Assembly: GCA_023416135.1 (NCBI GenBank)
Contig: JAEZIF010000468.1
Location: 1 to 27,130, forward strand
DNA: 27,130 nucleotides
Direction: 5' to 3'
From: Pseudomonadota bacterium
GTDB taxonomy: Bacteria; Pseudomonadota; Alphaproteobacteria; Reyranellales; Reyranellaceae
Of this stretch, positions 14,872 to 23,247 are shown one piece after another. The position numbers and the translations under genes are program-made. Below the pieces are notes generated by a model. The model did not search any database, was not told the DNA's origin, and saw nothing but the letters and a program-made list of their open reading frames with translations. Each line of letters begins with the position of its first letter. Position 1 is the first letter of the stretch.

Positions 14872-14977
14872 GAAAGCGAGGCTGGGCGAGGCCGGGCATC
14901 CCGCGCTGAGCGAGCCCAACGCCAAGGGCCCGATTCGCGACAGCTACCCTTGGCAAACTTTACAATGGAGCCGGCTC

Positions 14978-15798
14978 TACTCCAGGACGATCCGTGGAAA
15001 ATACATCGAGACGACCCAGTTTCGGCACGTCGACGATGGAGCTGATGCGCAAGTCGGCGCAGACGCTGCACAGCATGTAGGCGTCGATCGGCGAGTAGCC
15101 GAAGCGGCGGCCGAGCAGATCGATCATCTCGCCGACCGCCATGCGCGCGCCTTGCATCAGTGCCGGGCCGATGCCCGTCGTAACCTCGTATCCCTTCTTG
15201 TCGAAGTGGCTGGTGACAGGACCGGGCGTGACGTAGCGCGGCATCCTGAGGTTGGCGCCCTTCACGAGGTCGAACTTCAGCGCAACATCGAACGGGCTCT
15301 CGATGCCGCAGACTACGCCGTCGCCTTGCGCGGCGTGGGTGTCGCCGACCGAGAACAGCGCGCCCACGATCTCGACCGGCAGCCACAGCTCAATACCCTC
15401 GGCGATGTCGCGCACGTCCATGTTGCCGCCGACATTGCGCGGCGGAATGATGCTGTGCAGTCCGCTCGCAGCCGGCGCCACGGCCAGCAGGCCGAAGCCC
15501 GGGATATTGCCTGTCCAGCCCCAGCCCGACGGCTTGAACGACAGCAGGGTCACCTTGAGCGCATCGCCCGGCTGGGCGCCGTCCACGAACACGGGACCGG
15601 TGACCGGATTGACCCGGCCGAGATCGAGCTTCGTCAGGTCGGCCGCGGTCGAGGTCGGCGAGAGTTGCCCCGACGAGGCATCCAGCGTCTCGAACTCGAC
15701 GGTCTCGCCGGGCTTGATGGTGATGCGCCGCTTGAAAGAATTGTCCCAGCCGTGATGGAGCAATCGCGATGGATCGTGTGCCTGCCGTGTCCACTCAT
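14978..15798 (-). pseudogene. fmdA: Acetamidase/formamidase family gene, frameshifted at both ends and internally shortened
   Basis: The family hydrolyses formamide or acetamide to ammonia and the acid. Recognisable blocks: LLHHGWDNSFKRRITIKPGE, FVDGAQPGDALKVTLL, SGWGWTGNIPGFGLL, GGNMDVRD, FSVGDTHAAQGDG, YMLCSVCADLRIS. Three defects. (1) ATG 15798 with its ribosome site reads MSGHGRH, then one base is missing near 15772-15785 before DPSRLLHHGWD continues in another frame. (2) GFGLLA joins directly to VAPAASG near 15480; relatives have roughly 40-50 residues between. (3) An extra A in the run at 15020-15022 shifts the end; without it the frame reads VPNWVVSMYFPRIVLE and stops at 14978. The remaining open part runs 15763-14960. 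Decay or sequencing error both fit the frameshifts; the deletion favours decay. Confidence 0.75.
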
Positions 15799-15808
15799 GG
15801 CCGATCCC

Positions 15809-16564
15809 CTACACGGCGACCGTGAGCGCGCCGTCGATCACCAGGTTGGTGCCGGAGATCCGGCTGGCCATCGGGCTCGAGATGAAGACGACGCCGTTGG
15901 CCACCTCCTCGGCCGTGCCGAACTTGCCCGTCGGGTTGACCTTGAGGGTCGAGGCGAAGAGATCGGGCATGTTCTTCTCGATATTCTGCCAGATACCGCC
16001 GTCGAAATAGGTATTGCCGGGCGACACGCAGTTGACGCGGATGCCCTTGCCGACGAGTTGGCGGCTCAGGCCCTTGGCGTAGTGGATCAGCGCCGCCTTG
16101 ATGGCGCCGTAGGAGCCGGCAGCGAAATCGACCTCGAAACCCGAGACGCTGGAGATCAGCACGATCGACCCCGAGCTCGACTTCTCGAGAAACGGCACGG
16201 CCGCCTGCACGGCGTTGACGGTATGCATCATGTCGACCGAGAAGGACTTCTGCCAGGTCTCCGCCGTGTCGCCGACCGCCAGCGCGCTCACATTGCAGAC
16301 CAGGGCATCAAGGCCGCCCAGGGCGTCCGCACTGGCGGCGACCCAGGCCGTCAGTGCCGGCCCCTCGGCGACATCGAAGGCCTGGCCGAACGCCTTGACG
16401 CCCTTGGCCTTCAGCGACGCCACGGCCGCGTCGACTTCGGCGGCATTGCGGGCGCAGATCGACACGCCGGCGCCCTCGGCGGCGAAGCCCTCAGCGATGG
16501 CGCGGCCGATACCCTTGCTGCCGCCAGTCACAGCGACCTTCTTGCCCTTCAATCCAAGATCCAT
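15809..16564 (-). CDS. Short-chain dehydrogenase/reductase (SDR)
   Basis: 251 residues, intact. Cofactor motif TGGSKGIGRAI, CNVSALAVG in place of the usual NAG strand, catalytic Ser in LISSVSGFE, Tyr/Lys in SYGAIKAAL, and a C-terminal SGTNLVIDGALTVAV typical of FabG-like SDRs. Substrate unknown. The formamidase pseudogene begins 10 bases after its stop, so the two probably formed one unit. A 6-bp inverted repeat about 20 bases upstream of the start may be an operator. That it is intact between damaged genes argues for retained use. Confidence 0.92.
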   Translation of the reverse strand: MDLGLKGKKVAVTGGSKGIGRAIAEGFAAEGAGVSICARNAAEVDAAVASLKAKGVKAFGQAFDVAEGPALTAWVAASADALGGLDALVCNVSALAVGDTAETWQKSFSVDMMHTVNAVQAAVPFLEKSSSGSIVLISSVSGFEVDFAAGSYGAIKAALIHYAKGLSRQLVGKGIRVNCVSPGNTYFDGGIWQNIEKNMPDLFASTLKVNPTGKFGTAEEVANGVVFISSPMASRISGTNLVIDGALTVAV

Positions 16565-16584
16565 GATCCGTCTCCTTCGTCGCC

Positions 16585-16602
16585 CTTGCCGTACGTGGCA
16601 AG
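16585..16602. promoter_or_regulatory. Inverted repeat CTTGCC-N6-GGCAAG before the SDR gene
   Basis: The arms CTTGCC (16585-16590) and GGCAAG (16597-16602) are perfect complements around GTACGT. It lies 21 bases before the SDR start on the minus strand, where a repressor could block expression. It lacks a T-run, so it is not a terminator. The regulator is not identifiable. Confidence 0.3.
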
Positions 16603-16674
16603 CAACATACTACGTCGCGGCTGCGTCCATGGCAGCTCGCCGCCTTGCACCCGTCGGGCAAGGCGCATCGAAAA

Positions 16675-16791
16675 CTACTCCGCCTGGATGCCTGCCTTCT
16701 CGATAATCGGCCCCCACAGGGCGATCTGCGCGGCGAGCATCGCACGGTGCGCCTCGGGCGACGCCTGATCGACGGGGAAGAGCACGGTGCA
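16675..16791 (-). pseudogene. 3' remnant of a TctC/Bug-type solute-binding protein gene
   Basis: On the minus strand the last 30-odd codons before the TAG at 16675 read ASPEAHRAMLAAQIALWG and then PIIEKAGIQAE, the C-terminal helix of Bug-family periplasmic binding proteins (usually about 320 residues) of tripartite tricarboxylate transporters. An in-frame stop lies near 16809 and nothing recognisable precedes the fragment, so about 90% of the gene is missing. The coxG-like gene on the other strand starts 59 bases away, so the junction is likely a deletion or rearrangement point. A TctA gene lies at the right end of the window, but not next to this remnant. Confidence 0.6.
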
Positions 16792-16849
16792 TCCACTGGC
16801 GCACCACCATCATGCAGGACGAGGCAGATCGGCGGGTCGCTGCCTAGCC

Positions 16850-17466
16850 ATGCCATCCCTCTCCGAGCAGACCACAATACCATTGCCGGCCGATGAGGTC
16901 TGGCCGTTGTTGAGCGACCCGGCGCTGGTCGCCTCGCGCATTCCCGGCGCGACCTTGTCGCCCGACCAGGGAGACGGGTCGTGGCGCGGCTCGGTGCGGG
17001 TGAAGTTCGGGCCGACGGTCGCGGTGTTCCGCGGCAAGGCCACTCTTGATTTCGATCACACGGCGCGCAGCTGCACGATCGAAGGACGCGGCATCGACGG
17101 CCGCGGTGCCTCGCGCGCACTGGCCTCGGGCAACGCAAGGTCACTGGCAAGGAGACGACCGAGCTCGCCATCGACGGCGAGTTCACCGTTTCGGGACCAC
17201 TCGAAACCTTCGCCAATGCCGGCGGCGTGCATGTCGCGCGCGCCCTGCTGGCGGAGTTCTCGACCAACCTCGCCAGGCTGGTGGCCGAGCGTCGCTCCGC
17301 TGCGCCCGCTCCTGCCGCAGCCGCAACGTCGGCGGCGGCAACGCCATCGCCGCCGGTCCCCCCCCACCGCCGCCGCCTGCCGCCGAGTTGCGGGCCGGCA
17401 ACCTCATGTGGCGCGCATTCCTGTCGTGGCTGCGCACTCTTCGAAAAAAAGGAGACACCGAAATGA
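16850..17466 (+). pseudogene. coxG: CoxG-like (SRPBCC) gene interrupted by frameshifts
   Basis: CoxG-type proteins have an SRPBCC fold and are found with molybdenum hydroxylases and other catabolic enzymes. Reading starts at ATG 16850 (MPSLSEQTTIPLPADEVWPL, IPGATLSPDQGDG, VKFGPTVAVFRG). Near 17131-17140 a base is missing, and the protein continues one frame down: KVTGKETTELAIDGEF, then GGVHVARALLAEF. At the eight-C run 17358-17365 a second base appears missing, giving PPAAELRAGNLMWRAFLSWLRTL in the third frame. A further change near 17437-17450 restores ALFEKKETPK and the TGA at 17464-17466, which overlaps the next gene's ATG as ATGA. That coupling marks the native end. Because residues stay conserved on both sides of each shift, loss is recent or the indels are sequencing errors. 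Confidence 0.75.
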
Positions 17467-19127
17467 GCAAGCTGCAGGTCACCGACATGCTGGCACGGGC
17501 CTTCGCCGCCGAGGGCGTGGACACGCTGTTCACGCTGATGGGCGACGCCAACACGTACTGGTCGGTGGCGATGTCGAAGCTGCCCGGGATGAAGGTGGTG
17601 CATGCACGTCACGAGCACTGCGCCGTCGCCATGGCCGACGGCTATGCCTGCGCCACCGGCAAGGTCGGCGTCGCTTCCACGACCTGCGAGCCGGGCTTCA
17701 CACAGATCATGACGGCGCTCACCATCTCGGCGCGCTCCAACACGCCGCTGGTGGTGTTCGCAGGCGATTCGCCGGTCGCCGCCTCCTGGTACATCCAGCA
17801 GATCGACATGGCGCCATTGGCACTCGCCTGCGGCGCGGCCTATGTCGGCGTGAAGCACGTCGACCGGGTGCTCGACAACGTGCGCGAGGTCTTCCAGATC
17901 GCCCAGGCCGCGCGCAAGCCGGTGGTGCTGTCGGTGCCGATGGACCTGCAGACGCAGGCCTGGCCGCACCTCACCGACTACACCCCGTCCTCCGAGCTGG
18001 TGCCGATGGCGCAGCGGCCGCTGCCCGATCCCGCCATGGTCGACCGTGTCGTCGACATGATCGCCGAGGCCGAGAAGCCCGTCGTCCTGGCCGGCCGTGG
18101 CGTCATCCGGTCGGGCGCACGCCAGGCGCTGGAAGCGCTGGCCGAGCAGTCGGGCGCGCTACTGGCGACGTCGCTCCTGGGCAAGGGGCTGTTCGACGGC
18201 AACCCCTACGCTCTCGACATCGCCGGTTCCTTCGCCAGCGACTTCGCGCTCGAGCGCTTCGCCGAGGCCGACCTGGTGATCGGCGTCGGCGCGGGGCTCG
18301 GCCACTACACGACCGAAGGCGGTTATCTCTATCCCGGGGCCCGCACGGTGCAGATCGACGTCAATCCACGCGGCCTGTGGCAGGGCCTGAGCACCGCCGA
18401 CCTGCACGTGCGTGCCGATGCCAGGGCCGCGGCCGAAGCCATCGTGGCGAGCCTGAAGGCGTGCGGCGTGTCGCGCACCGGCTTCCGCAACGGCGACATG
18501 GCGAAGCAGATCTCGGGCGACTCGCCGGACTCCAAGGAATTCCAGGTCCAGCCCAACACGGTCGATCCACGCAAGGCGATCCTCGAGCTCGACCAGGCGA
18601 TCCCCAAGGACTGGGACATCGTGGTGGGCGGCGGCCACTATTTCAGCATCGCCATGACCCACATGAAGGGCCGGCCCGCCGACAGGTATCACGTGGTCAA
18701 TGAGTTCGGCGCCATCGGCTCGGGCCTGCCGGCGGCAATCGGCATCGCCGCGGCGCGTGGCGACGGCAAGGTCATGCTGATCGAGGGCGACGGCACCCTG
18801 CTGATGCACATCCAGGAGCTGGAGACGATCCGCCGCCAGGGCATCCGCATGCTGATCTCGGTGATGAACGACGGCGGATACGGCGCCGAGTTCCACAAGT
18901 TCCGCGCCAACGGGATCGATCCCAGCCAAGCGATACACGGGCGCGGCGACCTGGCCGGCGTGGCGACGGGCTTCGGCCTGCGCGGCGCGGCGGTCACGGA
19001 GATGGGCCGCTTCGCCCCGCTGTTCCGCGAGCACCAGGCAGCCAATATCGGCTCGGTGTGGGACATCCACACCGACGACCTCATCCCGTCGCGCGCCTAC
19101 CGGCGCGTTCACTACGGCGAGGCCTGA
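17463..19127 (+). CDS. Thiamine diphosphate-dependent enzyme, acetolactate-synthase-like
   Basis: 554 residues with the three-domain layout of the acetolactate synthase/benzoylformate decarboxylase group. N-terminal Pyr domain: likely cofactor-activating E51 in HARHEHCAVAMADGYA; middle domain about 190-330; C-terminal PP domain with the diphosphate/Mg motif EGDGTLLMH through MNDGGYGAE. Substrate not predictable: it does not look like the biosynthetic IlvB (no IlvN neighbour) and may handle a 2-oxo acid or oxalyl-type substrate. Start 17463 has AAGGAG about nine bases upstream and overlaps the coxG stop (ATGA). The frame is open upstream but that part belongs to coxG in another frame. Confidence 0.9.
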   Translation: MSKLQVTDMLARAFAAEGVDTLFTLMGDANTYWSVAMSKLPGMKVVHARHEHCAVAMADGYACATGKVGVASTTCEPGFTQIMTALTISARSNTPLVVFAGDSPVAASWYIQQIDMAPLALACGAAYVGVKHVDRVLDNVREVFQIAQAARKPVVLSVPMDLQTQAWPHLTDYTPSSELVPMAQRPLPDPAMVDRVVDMIAEAEKPVVLAGRGVIRSGARQALEALAEQSGALLATSLLGKGLFDGNPYALDIAGSFASDFALERFAEADLVIGVGAGLGHYTTEGGYLYPGARTVQIDVNPRGLWQGLSTADLHVRADARAAAEAIVASLKACGVSRTGFRNGDMAKQISGDSPDSKEFQVQPNTVDPRKAILELDQAIPKDWDIVVGGGHYFSIAMTHMKGRPADRYHVVNEFGAIGSGLPAAIGIAAARGDGKVMLIEGDGTLLMHIQELETIRRQGIRMLISVMNDGGYGAEFHKFRANGIDPSQAIHGRGDLAGVATGFGLRGAAVTEMGRFAPLFREHQAANIGSVWDIHTDDLIPSRAYRRVHYGEA

Positions 19128-19167
19128 ACGTCGGCCTTGGCCGGCACGTTCGGGCGCCGGCGTTCGG

Positions 19168-20196
19168 CTACGCCTGGAAGTCGAGCACGATGCGGCCCTG
19201 GATGTCGCCCTGGCGCATCCGATCGAAGACGTCGTTGATGCTCTCGAGCTTGGCCGTCTCGACCGTTGCCTTGACCTTGCCCTCGCCGGCAAAGGCCAGC
19301 GCTTCCTGCAGGTCGAGCCGCGTGCCCACGATCGACCCGCGAACCGTGATGCCGTTCAGCACGGTATCGAAGATGGACAGCGGAAAATCGCCGGGCGGCA
19401 GCCCGGTGAGAGAAACTGTGCCGCCGCGGCCGACCATGCCCAATGCCTGCTCGAAAGCCCTCGGCGAGACGGCGGTGACCAGCACGCCCTGGGCGCCGCC
19501 GACCTCCTTCTTCACGAAGGCGACGGGATCCTGGGTGCGGGCGTTGACCGCCAGGGCGGCACCAAGGCGCTTGGCGAGTTCGAGCTTGGGCTCGTCGACG
19601 TCGACGGCGATCACGTTCAGGCCCATTGCTTTGGCGTACTGAACGGCCATGTGGCCAAGGCCGCCGATGCCCGAGATCACCACCCAGTCGTCGGGCTTGG
19701 TGTCGGTGACTTTCAGCCCCTTGTAGACGGTGACGCCGGCGCAAAGGATCGGCGAGATCTCGGCGAAGCCCGACTTGGCCGGCAGGTGCCCGACATAGTT
19801 GGGGTCGGCGAGCACATACTCGGCGAAGCTGCCATTGACCGAATAGCCGGTGTTCTGCTGCTCGGTGCAAAGCGTCTCCCAGCCGCCCAGGCAATGCTTG
19901 CAATGCCCGCACGCCGTATAGAGCCAAGGCACGCCGACGCGGTCGCCTTCCTTGACGTGGCGTACGCCGGCACCGACGGCCGAGACGTGGCCGACGCCCT
20001 CATGGCCGGGAATGAAGGGCGGCTTGGGCTTGACCGGCCAGTCGCCTTCGGCGGCATGGAGATCGGTGTGGCAGACGCCGGTCGCCGCAATCTTGACCAC
20101 GACCTGGCCGGGACCGGGCTGTGGCACCGGCACCTCCTCGATCACCAGCGGCTTGCGGAACTCACGAACGACAGCGGCCTTCATGGTCGATGGCAT
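19168..20196 (-). CDS. adhP: Zinc-dependent alcohol dehydrogenase, AdhP-like
   Basis: 342 residues, medium-chain dehydrogenase that interconverts primary alcohols and aldehydes with NAD. Catalytic zinc residues C42 (GVCHTDLH) and H65-E66 (IPGHEGVGHV); structural zinc loop CGHCKHCLGGWETLC; cofactor motif GIGGLGHMAVQYAKAMG; C-terminal RMRQGDIQGRIVLDF. The pattern is that of the AdhP/AdhA ethanol dehydrogenase group. Start 20196 has GGAGG six bases upstream; the much longer open frame before it is unsupported. It converges with the ThDP enzyme, whose aldehyde product it could in principle reduce or oxidise (inference). Confidence 0.92.
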   Translation of the reverse strand: MPSTMKAAVVREFRKPLVIEEVPVPQPGPGQVVVKIAATGVCHTDLHAAEGDWPVKPKPPFIPGHEGVGHVSAVGAGVRHVKEGDRVGVPWLYTACGHCKHCLGGWETLCTEQQNTGYSVNGSFAEYVLADPNYVGHLPAKSGFAEISPILCAGVTVYKGLKVTDTKPDDWVVISGIGGLGHMAVQYAKAMGLNVIAVDVDEPKLELAKRLGAALAVNARTQDPVAFVKKEVGGAQGVLVTAVSPRAFEQALGMVGRGGTVSLTGLPPGDFPLSIFDTVLNGITVRGSIVGTRLDLQEALAFAGEGKVKATVETAKLESINDVFDRMRQGDIQGRIVLDFQA

Positions 20197-20228
20197 AATG
20201 GTCCTCCTCGAAGCACACCGTGCGCGCC

Positions 20229-20528
20229 CTAACGTGTGTATCCCTTGCCCTGCATGCAATCGTTGAACATTTCCAGCTCGGCGCTTGTGCGATCGGTGTT
20301 CGCCTGCTGCTGGGCGGCGATCATGCCCGCACCGCTCATCGCCGGATTGCCGGAGCTGTGAGGATAGAGCCGGGAAGCCTGCTGCTGCGCCGATGCGCGA
20401 CATAGCGCGGTATCGCTGGCGATCGTGGCGTCGGTCGCACCCGCCTTCTTCCAGGTCGTGTCCGGCGCGCCGCCGCCGCACGCCGCAAGGCCGAGCAAAA
20501 GAGCGAACTTGATCAGCCTGCCTGTCAT
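20229..20528 (-). CDS. Small predicted lipoprotein
   Basis: 99 residues. MTGRLIKFALLLGLAACGG is a lipoprotein signal peptide with lipobox LAAC, so the mature protein starts at Cys17 and is membrane-anchored. The remainder is Ala/Gln/Thr-rich (DTALCRASAQQQASRLYP; then MIAAQQQANTDRT; then MFNDCMQGKGYTR) with two further Cys that may form a disulphide, a layout seen in many small envelope proteins of unknown role. Start 20528 has GGAGAT about six bases upstream. It lies 32 bases upstream of the alcohol dehydrogenase start on the same strand. Confidence 0.8.
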   Translation of the reverse strand: MTGRLIKFALLLGLAACGGGAPDTTWKKAGATDATIASDTALCRASAQQQASRLYPHSSGNPAMSGAGMIAAQQQANTDRTSAELEMFNDCMQGKGYTR

Positions 20529-20848
20529 TTGTCGATCTCCAGCCAGGCGCGCGCGGATTTCCTGGTCTTGCGGGAATTGCCTGATGTTGCCGGCGCGGAT
20601 CATAGACCTCGCGAGCTGGCCCCTTTTCGGCGATTCGAGGTTGGTCATGACCTTCCTGGCCCGTCTCGCCCCCCACGATGGCGCTTTCGGCAAGCCGCGT
20701 CACCTCCCCCTTTTCACATGTCCGAAATCAAATCCGGCCCGGTCGTATCTTTTCGCCATCGCCGTTCGTCCTCGGGGGTGGACGGAAGGGTTGAGATCAC
20801 TTTACCTTTCAGTTAAGTGTTCCCCGAGGCCCGTTCGAGGAGAAACGA
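20529..20848. other. Intergenic region between the lipoprotein gene and the MFS gene
   Basis: 320 bases between divergent genes. A weak sigma-70-like pair, TTGAGA (20791-20796) and TAAGTG (20814-20819) 17 bases apart, is oriented toward the MFS gene; its -10 box is poor. Nothing else recognisable was found, and open frames crossing it are not gene-like. Confidence 0.35.
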
Positions 20849-22078
20849 ATGAAACTCTTTTACGGTTGGGTCGTGGTCGCCGCCGGTGGCGTGCTGGGGT
20901 GCGTGGCGATCGGCGCCGTGTTCTCGCTGGCCGTCTTCCTGCAGCCGATGGCGGATGCGACCGGGTGGTCGCGCACCGGCGTGTCGAGCGCCATGACGAT
21001 CGTCTTCCTTGTGATGGGCGTCGCTTCCTTCGGCTGGGGCGCTCTGACCGACCGCTTTGGACCGCTGCCGGTCGTGCTGAGCGGTGGAGTCCTGCTGGGA
21101 CTGGGCCTCGCCCTCGCCAGCCGCGCCGGCAGCCTGCTCGAATTCCAGCTGATCTACGGCCTGCTCGTCGGCGGCGCTACCGGTGCAGTGTTCATACCGA
21201 CGATGACGACGGTGACCGGCTGGTTCGAGAAGCATCGCAGCCTCGCCGTGTCGCTGGCATCGGCCGGCATGGGCATGGCGCCGATGACGGTCTCGCCCTT
21301 CGCGAGTTGGCTGATCACCAACTACGACTGGCGCACCGCCCAGCTCGTCATCGCCGGCATGGCCTGGGTCTTCCTCGTGCCAACCGCCTTCCTGGTGCGC
21401 CGCGCGCCCGAGGTGATCGACGCACGCGAGCGCGTGGCCGCTGCACCGGGCATGACGATGGGCGCCGCCGATCCCGGCATGACCGCGGGCCAGGCGCTGC
21501 GCTCGCCGCAGTTCTGGGTGCTGTCGCTCACCTACCTCTGCTGCTGCGCCACGCATTCCGGGCCGATCTTCCATACGGTGAGCTACGCCATCGCCTGCGG
21601 CCTGCCCGTCATGGCGGCGGTCACGATCTACAGCGTCGAGGGCCTGGCCGGGTTGGGCGGACGCATCGTGTTCGGCCTGGCCGGCGACCGCTTCGGCGCC
21701 AAGCGCGTGCTGGTGATCGGCCTGTTCGCCCAGGCGCTGGGCGCCGGCGCCTACTTCTTCGTGCGCCAGCTCGGCGAGTTCTATGCCGTGGCGGTGGCGT
21801 TCGGCCTGATCTACGGCGGCATCATGCCGCTCTACGCGGTGATCGCGCGCGAGTACTTCCCGATGCGTATCATGGGCACGGTGCTGGGCGCCTCGACGAT
21901 CTTCTCGAGCCTCGGCATGGCGCTCGGACCCGTCGTCGGCGGCTGGATCTACGACACCACCGGCAGCTACGCCTGGCTCTATATCGCTTCGGCCGGCATG
22001 GGGCTGGGCGCCATGCTGATCGCGCTACTGTTCCCGCCCTTCCCCTCGGAGCAGCGAGCGGCAACCCAACCGGCGTAG
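20849..22078 (+). CDS. Major facilitator superfamily transporter (oxalate/formate antiporter-like)
   Basis: 409 residues with about 12 hydrophobic segments, so an inner-membrane secondary carrier. MKLFYGWVVVAAGG and VFLQPMADATGWSRTGVSSA at the start, then GALTDRFGPLPVVL (the MFS loop 2-3 motif) and AGDRFGAKRVLVIGLF in the second half, match the monocarboxylate/oxalate-formate antiporter branch. A small carboxylate is the likely substrate. Start 20849 has GAGGAGAA just upstream. Its stop lies one base from the stop of the convergent flavin monooxygenase gene, with no terminator between. Confidence 0.9.
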   Translation: MKLFYGWVVVAAGGVLGCVAIGAVFSLAVFLQPMADATGWSRTGVSSAMTIVFLVMGVASFGWGALTDRFGPLPVVLSGGVLLGLGLALASRAGSLLEFQLIYGLLVGGATGAVFIPTMTTVTGWFEKHRSLAVSLASAGMGMAPMTVSPFASWLITNYDWRTAQLVIAGMAWVFLVPTAFLVRRAPEVIDARERVAAAPGMTMGAADPGMTAGQALRSPQFWVLSLTYLCCCATHSGPIFHTVSYAIACGLPVMAAVTIYSVEGLAGLGGRIVFGLAGDRFGAKRVLVIGLFAQALGAGAYFFVRQLGEFYAVAVAFGLIYGGIMPLYAVIAREYFPMRIMGTVLGASTIFSSLGMALGPVVGGWIYDTTGSYAWLYIASAGMGLGAMLIALLFPPFPSEQRAATQPA

Positions 22079-22079
22079 A

Positions 22080-23105
22080 TCACGCGCCGCCGAACATCGC
22101 CCTGAGGCGCGGAGCGACATCGCGCGCGAAACGTTCGAGGCTGGCATTGGTGTCGTCGGGTGTGAGGCCCGGCGGCACCGCCCAGGTCACGATGTCGGTG
22201 AAGCCGTACTCGCGGATGAAGGCGGCGAGCTCGTTCACGCAATGATCGACATCGCCCACCACCCAGGTCTGCGGGATGCGATCGGCCTCGCCGATGCCCT
22301 GGACGCCGCCGTGGCCACCGGCTTCCTCGCGGAAGCGATGGTAGATGTCCATGCGCCGCCGCTCGGCCACCCGCACCTTGCCCCAGTCGCGTTCGCGATC
22401 GTCGGTCACGAGGCACGACTTGATGATGCCGACGCGATGGCCGGAGGGATCGCGGCCGTCCGCCTTGAGCTTCGCCAACCAGGGATCGAGCGACTGGCGG
22501 CGCGGCCCCTGCGGCAGCAGGTTGGCGCCGACCCGCGCAGCGCGCAGCGCGCCCGCTTCCGACATCGCCGCCACCCAGAGCGGCGGCCCGCCGGGCTGCA
22601 CGTAGCCGGGCGTGATCTTCACGTCGGAGAATTCGTAACGCTTGCCGGCGTAGCTGAACGTCTCGCCGGTGAAGGCGAGCTTCAGCACGTCGAGCCCCTC
22701 GTCGGTCAGCGACACGCGGCGCGACACCGGCAGGCCGAAGCCCTTGAACTCGTGCGGTGCATAGCCCATGCCGGCGCCGATCTCGACGCGCCCACCGCTG
22801 ATATTGTCGAGCACCGCGAGATCCTCGGCGAGCCTGATCGGATGGTTGAAAGGCAGGAGGCAGACATCGCAGGAGAAGCGCACCCGCCTGGTGCGCGCGG
22901 CCATGGCGGCGGCGACCGGAATCCACGACGGCAGGTAGCCGTCGTCGACGAAGTGATGCTCGGTGAACCAGACGAGATCGAGTCCGAGCCCGTCGAGCCA
23001 CGCAACCTGATCCATGATCGCCGCATAGAGCGCCTGGTGGCTGAGGCCCGATTGCGGCGGATTTCGGAAGTCGTAGGCGACACCCAGGCGCAGGGGCTGA
23101 GCCAT
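22080..23105 (-). CDS. Luciferase-like (LLM class) flavin-dependent oxidoreductase
   Basis: 341 residues, a TIM-barrel monooxygenase fold using reduced flavin (FMNH2 or F420). Family features: VWFTEHHFVDDGYLPS at strand 2-3, LLPFNHPIRLAEDLAVLDN, ISGGRVEIGAGMGYAPHEF, PPLWVAAMSEAG and GDVDHCVNELAAF. Substrate unknown; such enzymes often attack alkanesulphonates, aldehydes or xenobiotics. Start 23105 has AAGGGAG about nine bases upstream. It is divergent from the ABC-F gene. Confidence 0.9.
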   Translation of the reverse strand: MAQPLRLGVAYDFRNPPQSGLSHQALYAAIMDQVAWLDGLGLDLVWFTEHHFVDDGYLPSWIPVAAAMAARTRRVRFSCDVCLLPFNHPIRLAEDLAVLDNISGGRVEIGAGMGYAPHEFKGFGLPVSRRVSLTDEGLDVLKLAFTGETFSYAGKRYEFSDVKITPGYVQPGGPPLWVAAMSEAGALRAARVGANLLPQGPRRQSLDPWLAKLKADGRDPSGHRVGIIKSCLVTDDRERDWGKVRVAERRRMDIYHRFREEAGGHGGVQGIGEADRIPQTWVVGDVDHCVNELAAFIREYGFTDIVTWAVPPGLTPDDTNASLERFARDVAPRLRAMFGGA

Positions 23106-23247
23106 CGGCGTTTTCTCCCTTTCCTTGCCTTGAACGTCGGCGGTGCCAAGCCTACGTTCACGGCCACGTCGAATTCAACAGGATGTGCAGCGATGGATTT
23201 CCGCCTGAAAGCAAACCAACACATTGCTCTCGGGGAAATCCGTCTTC

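Noticed and set aside
14531..16768. Long plus-strand open frame (745 codons)
   Set aside because: It runs opposite the formamidase and SDR genes, whose motifs are unmistakable; composition is Arg/His/Ala-rich and no start signal is present.
19128..19167. GC-rich inverted sequence between the ThDP enzyme and AdhP genes as a terminator
   Set aside because: The pairing is imperfect and no T-run follows on either strand.
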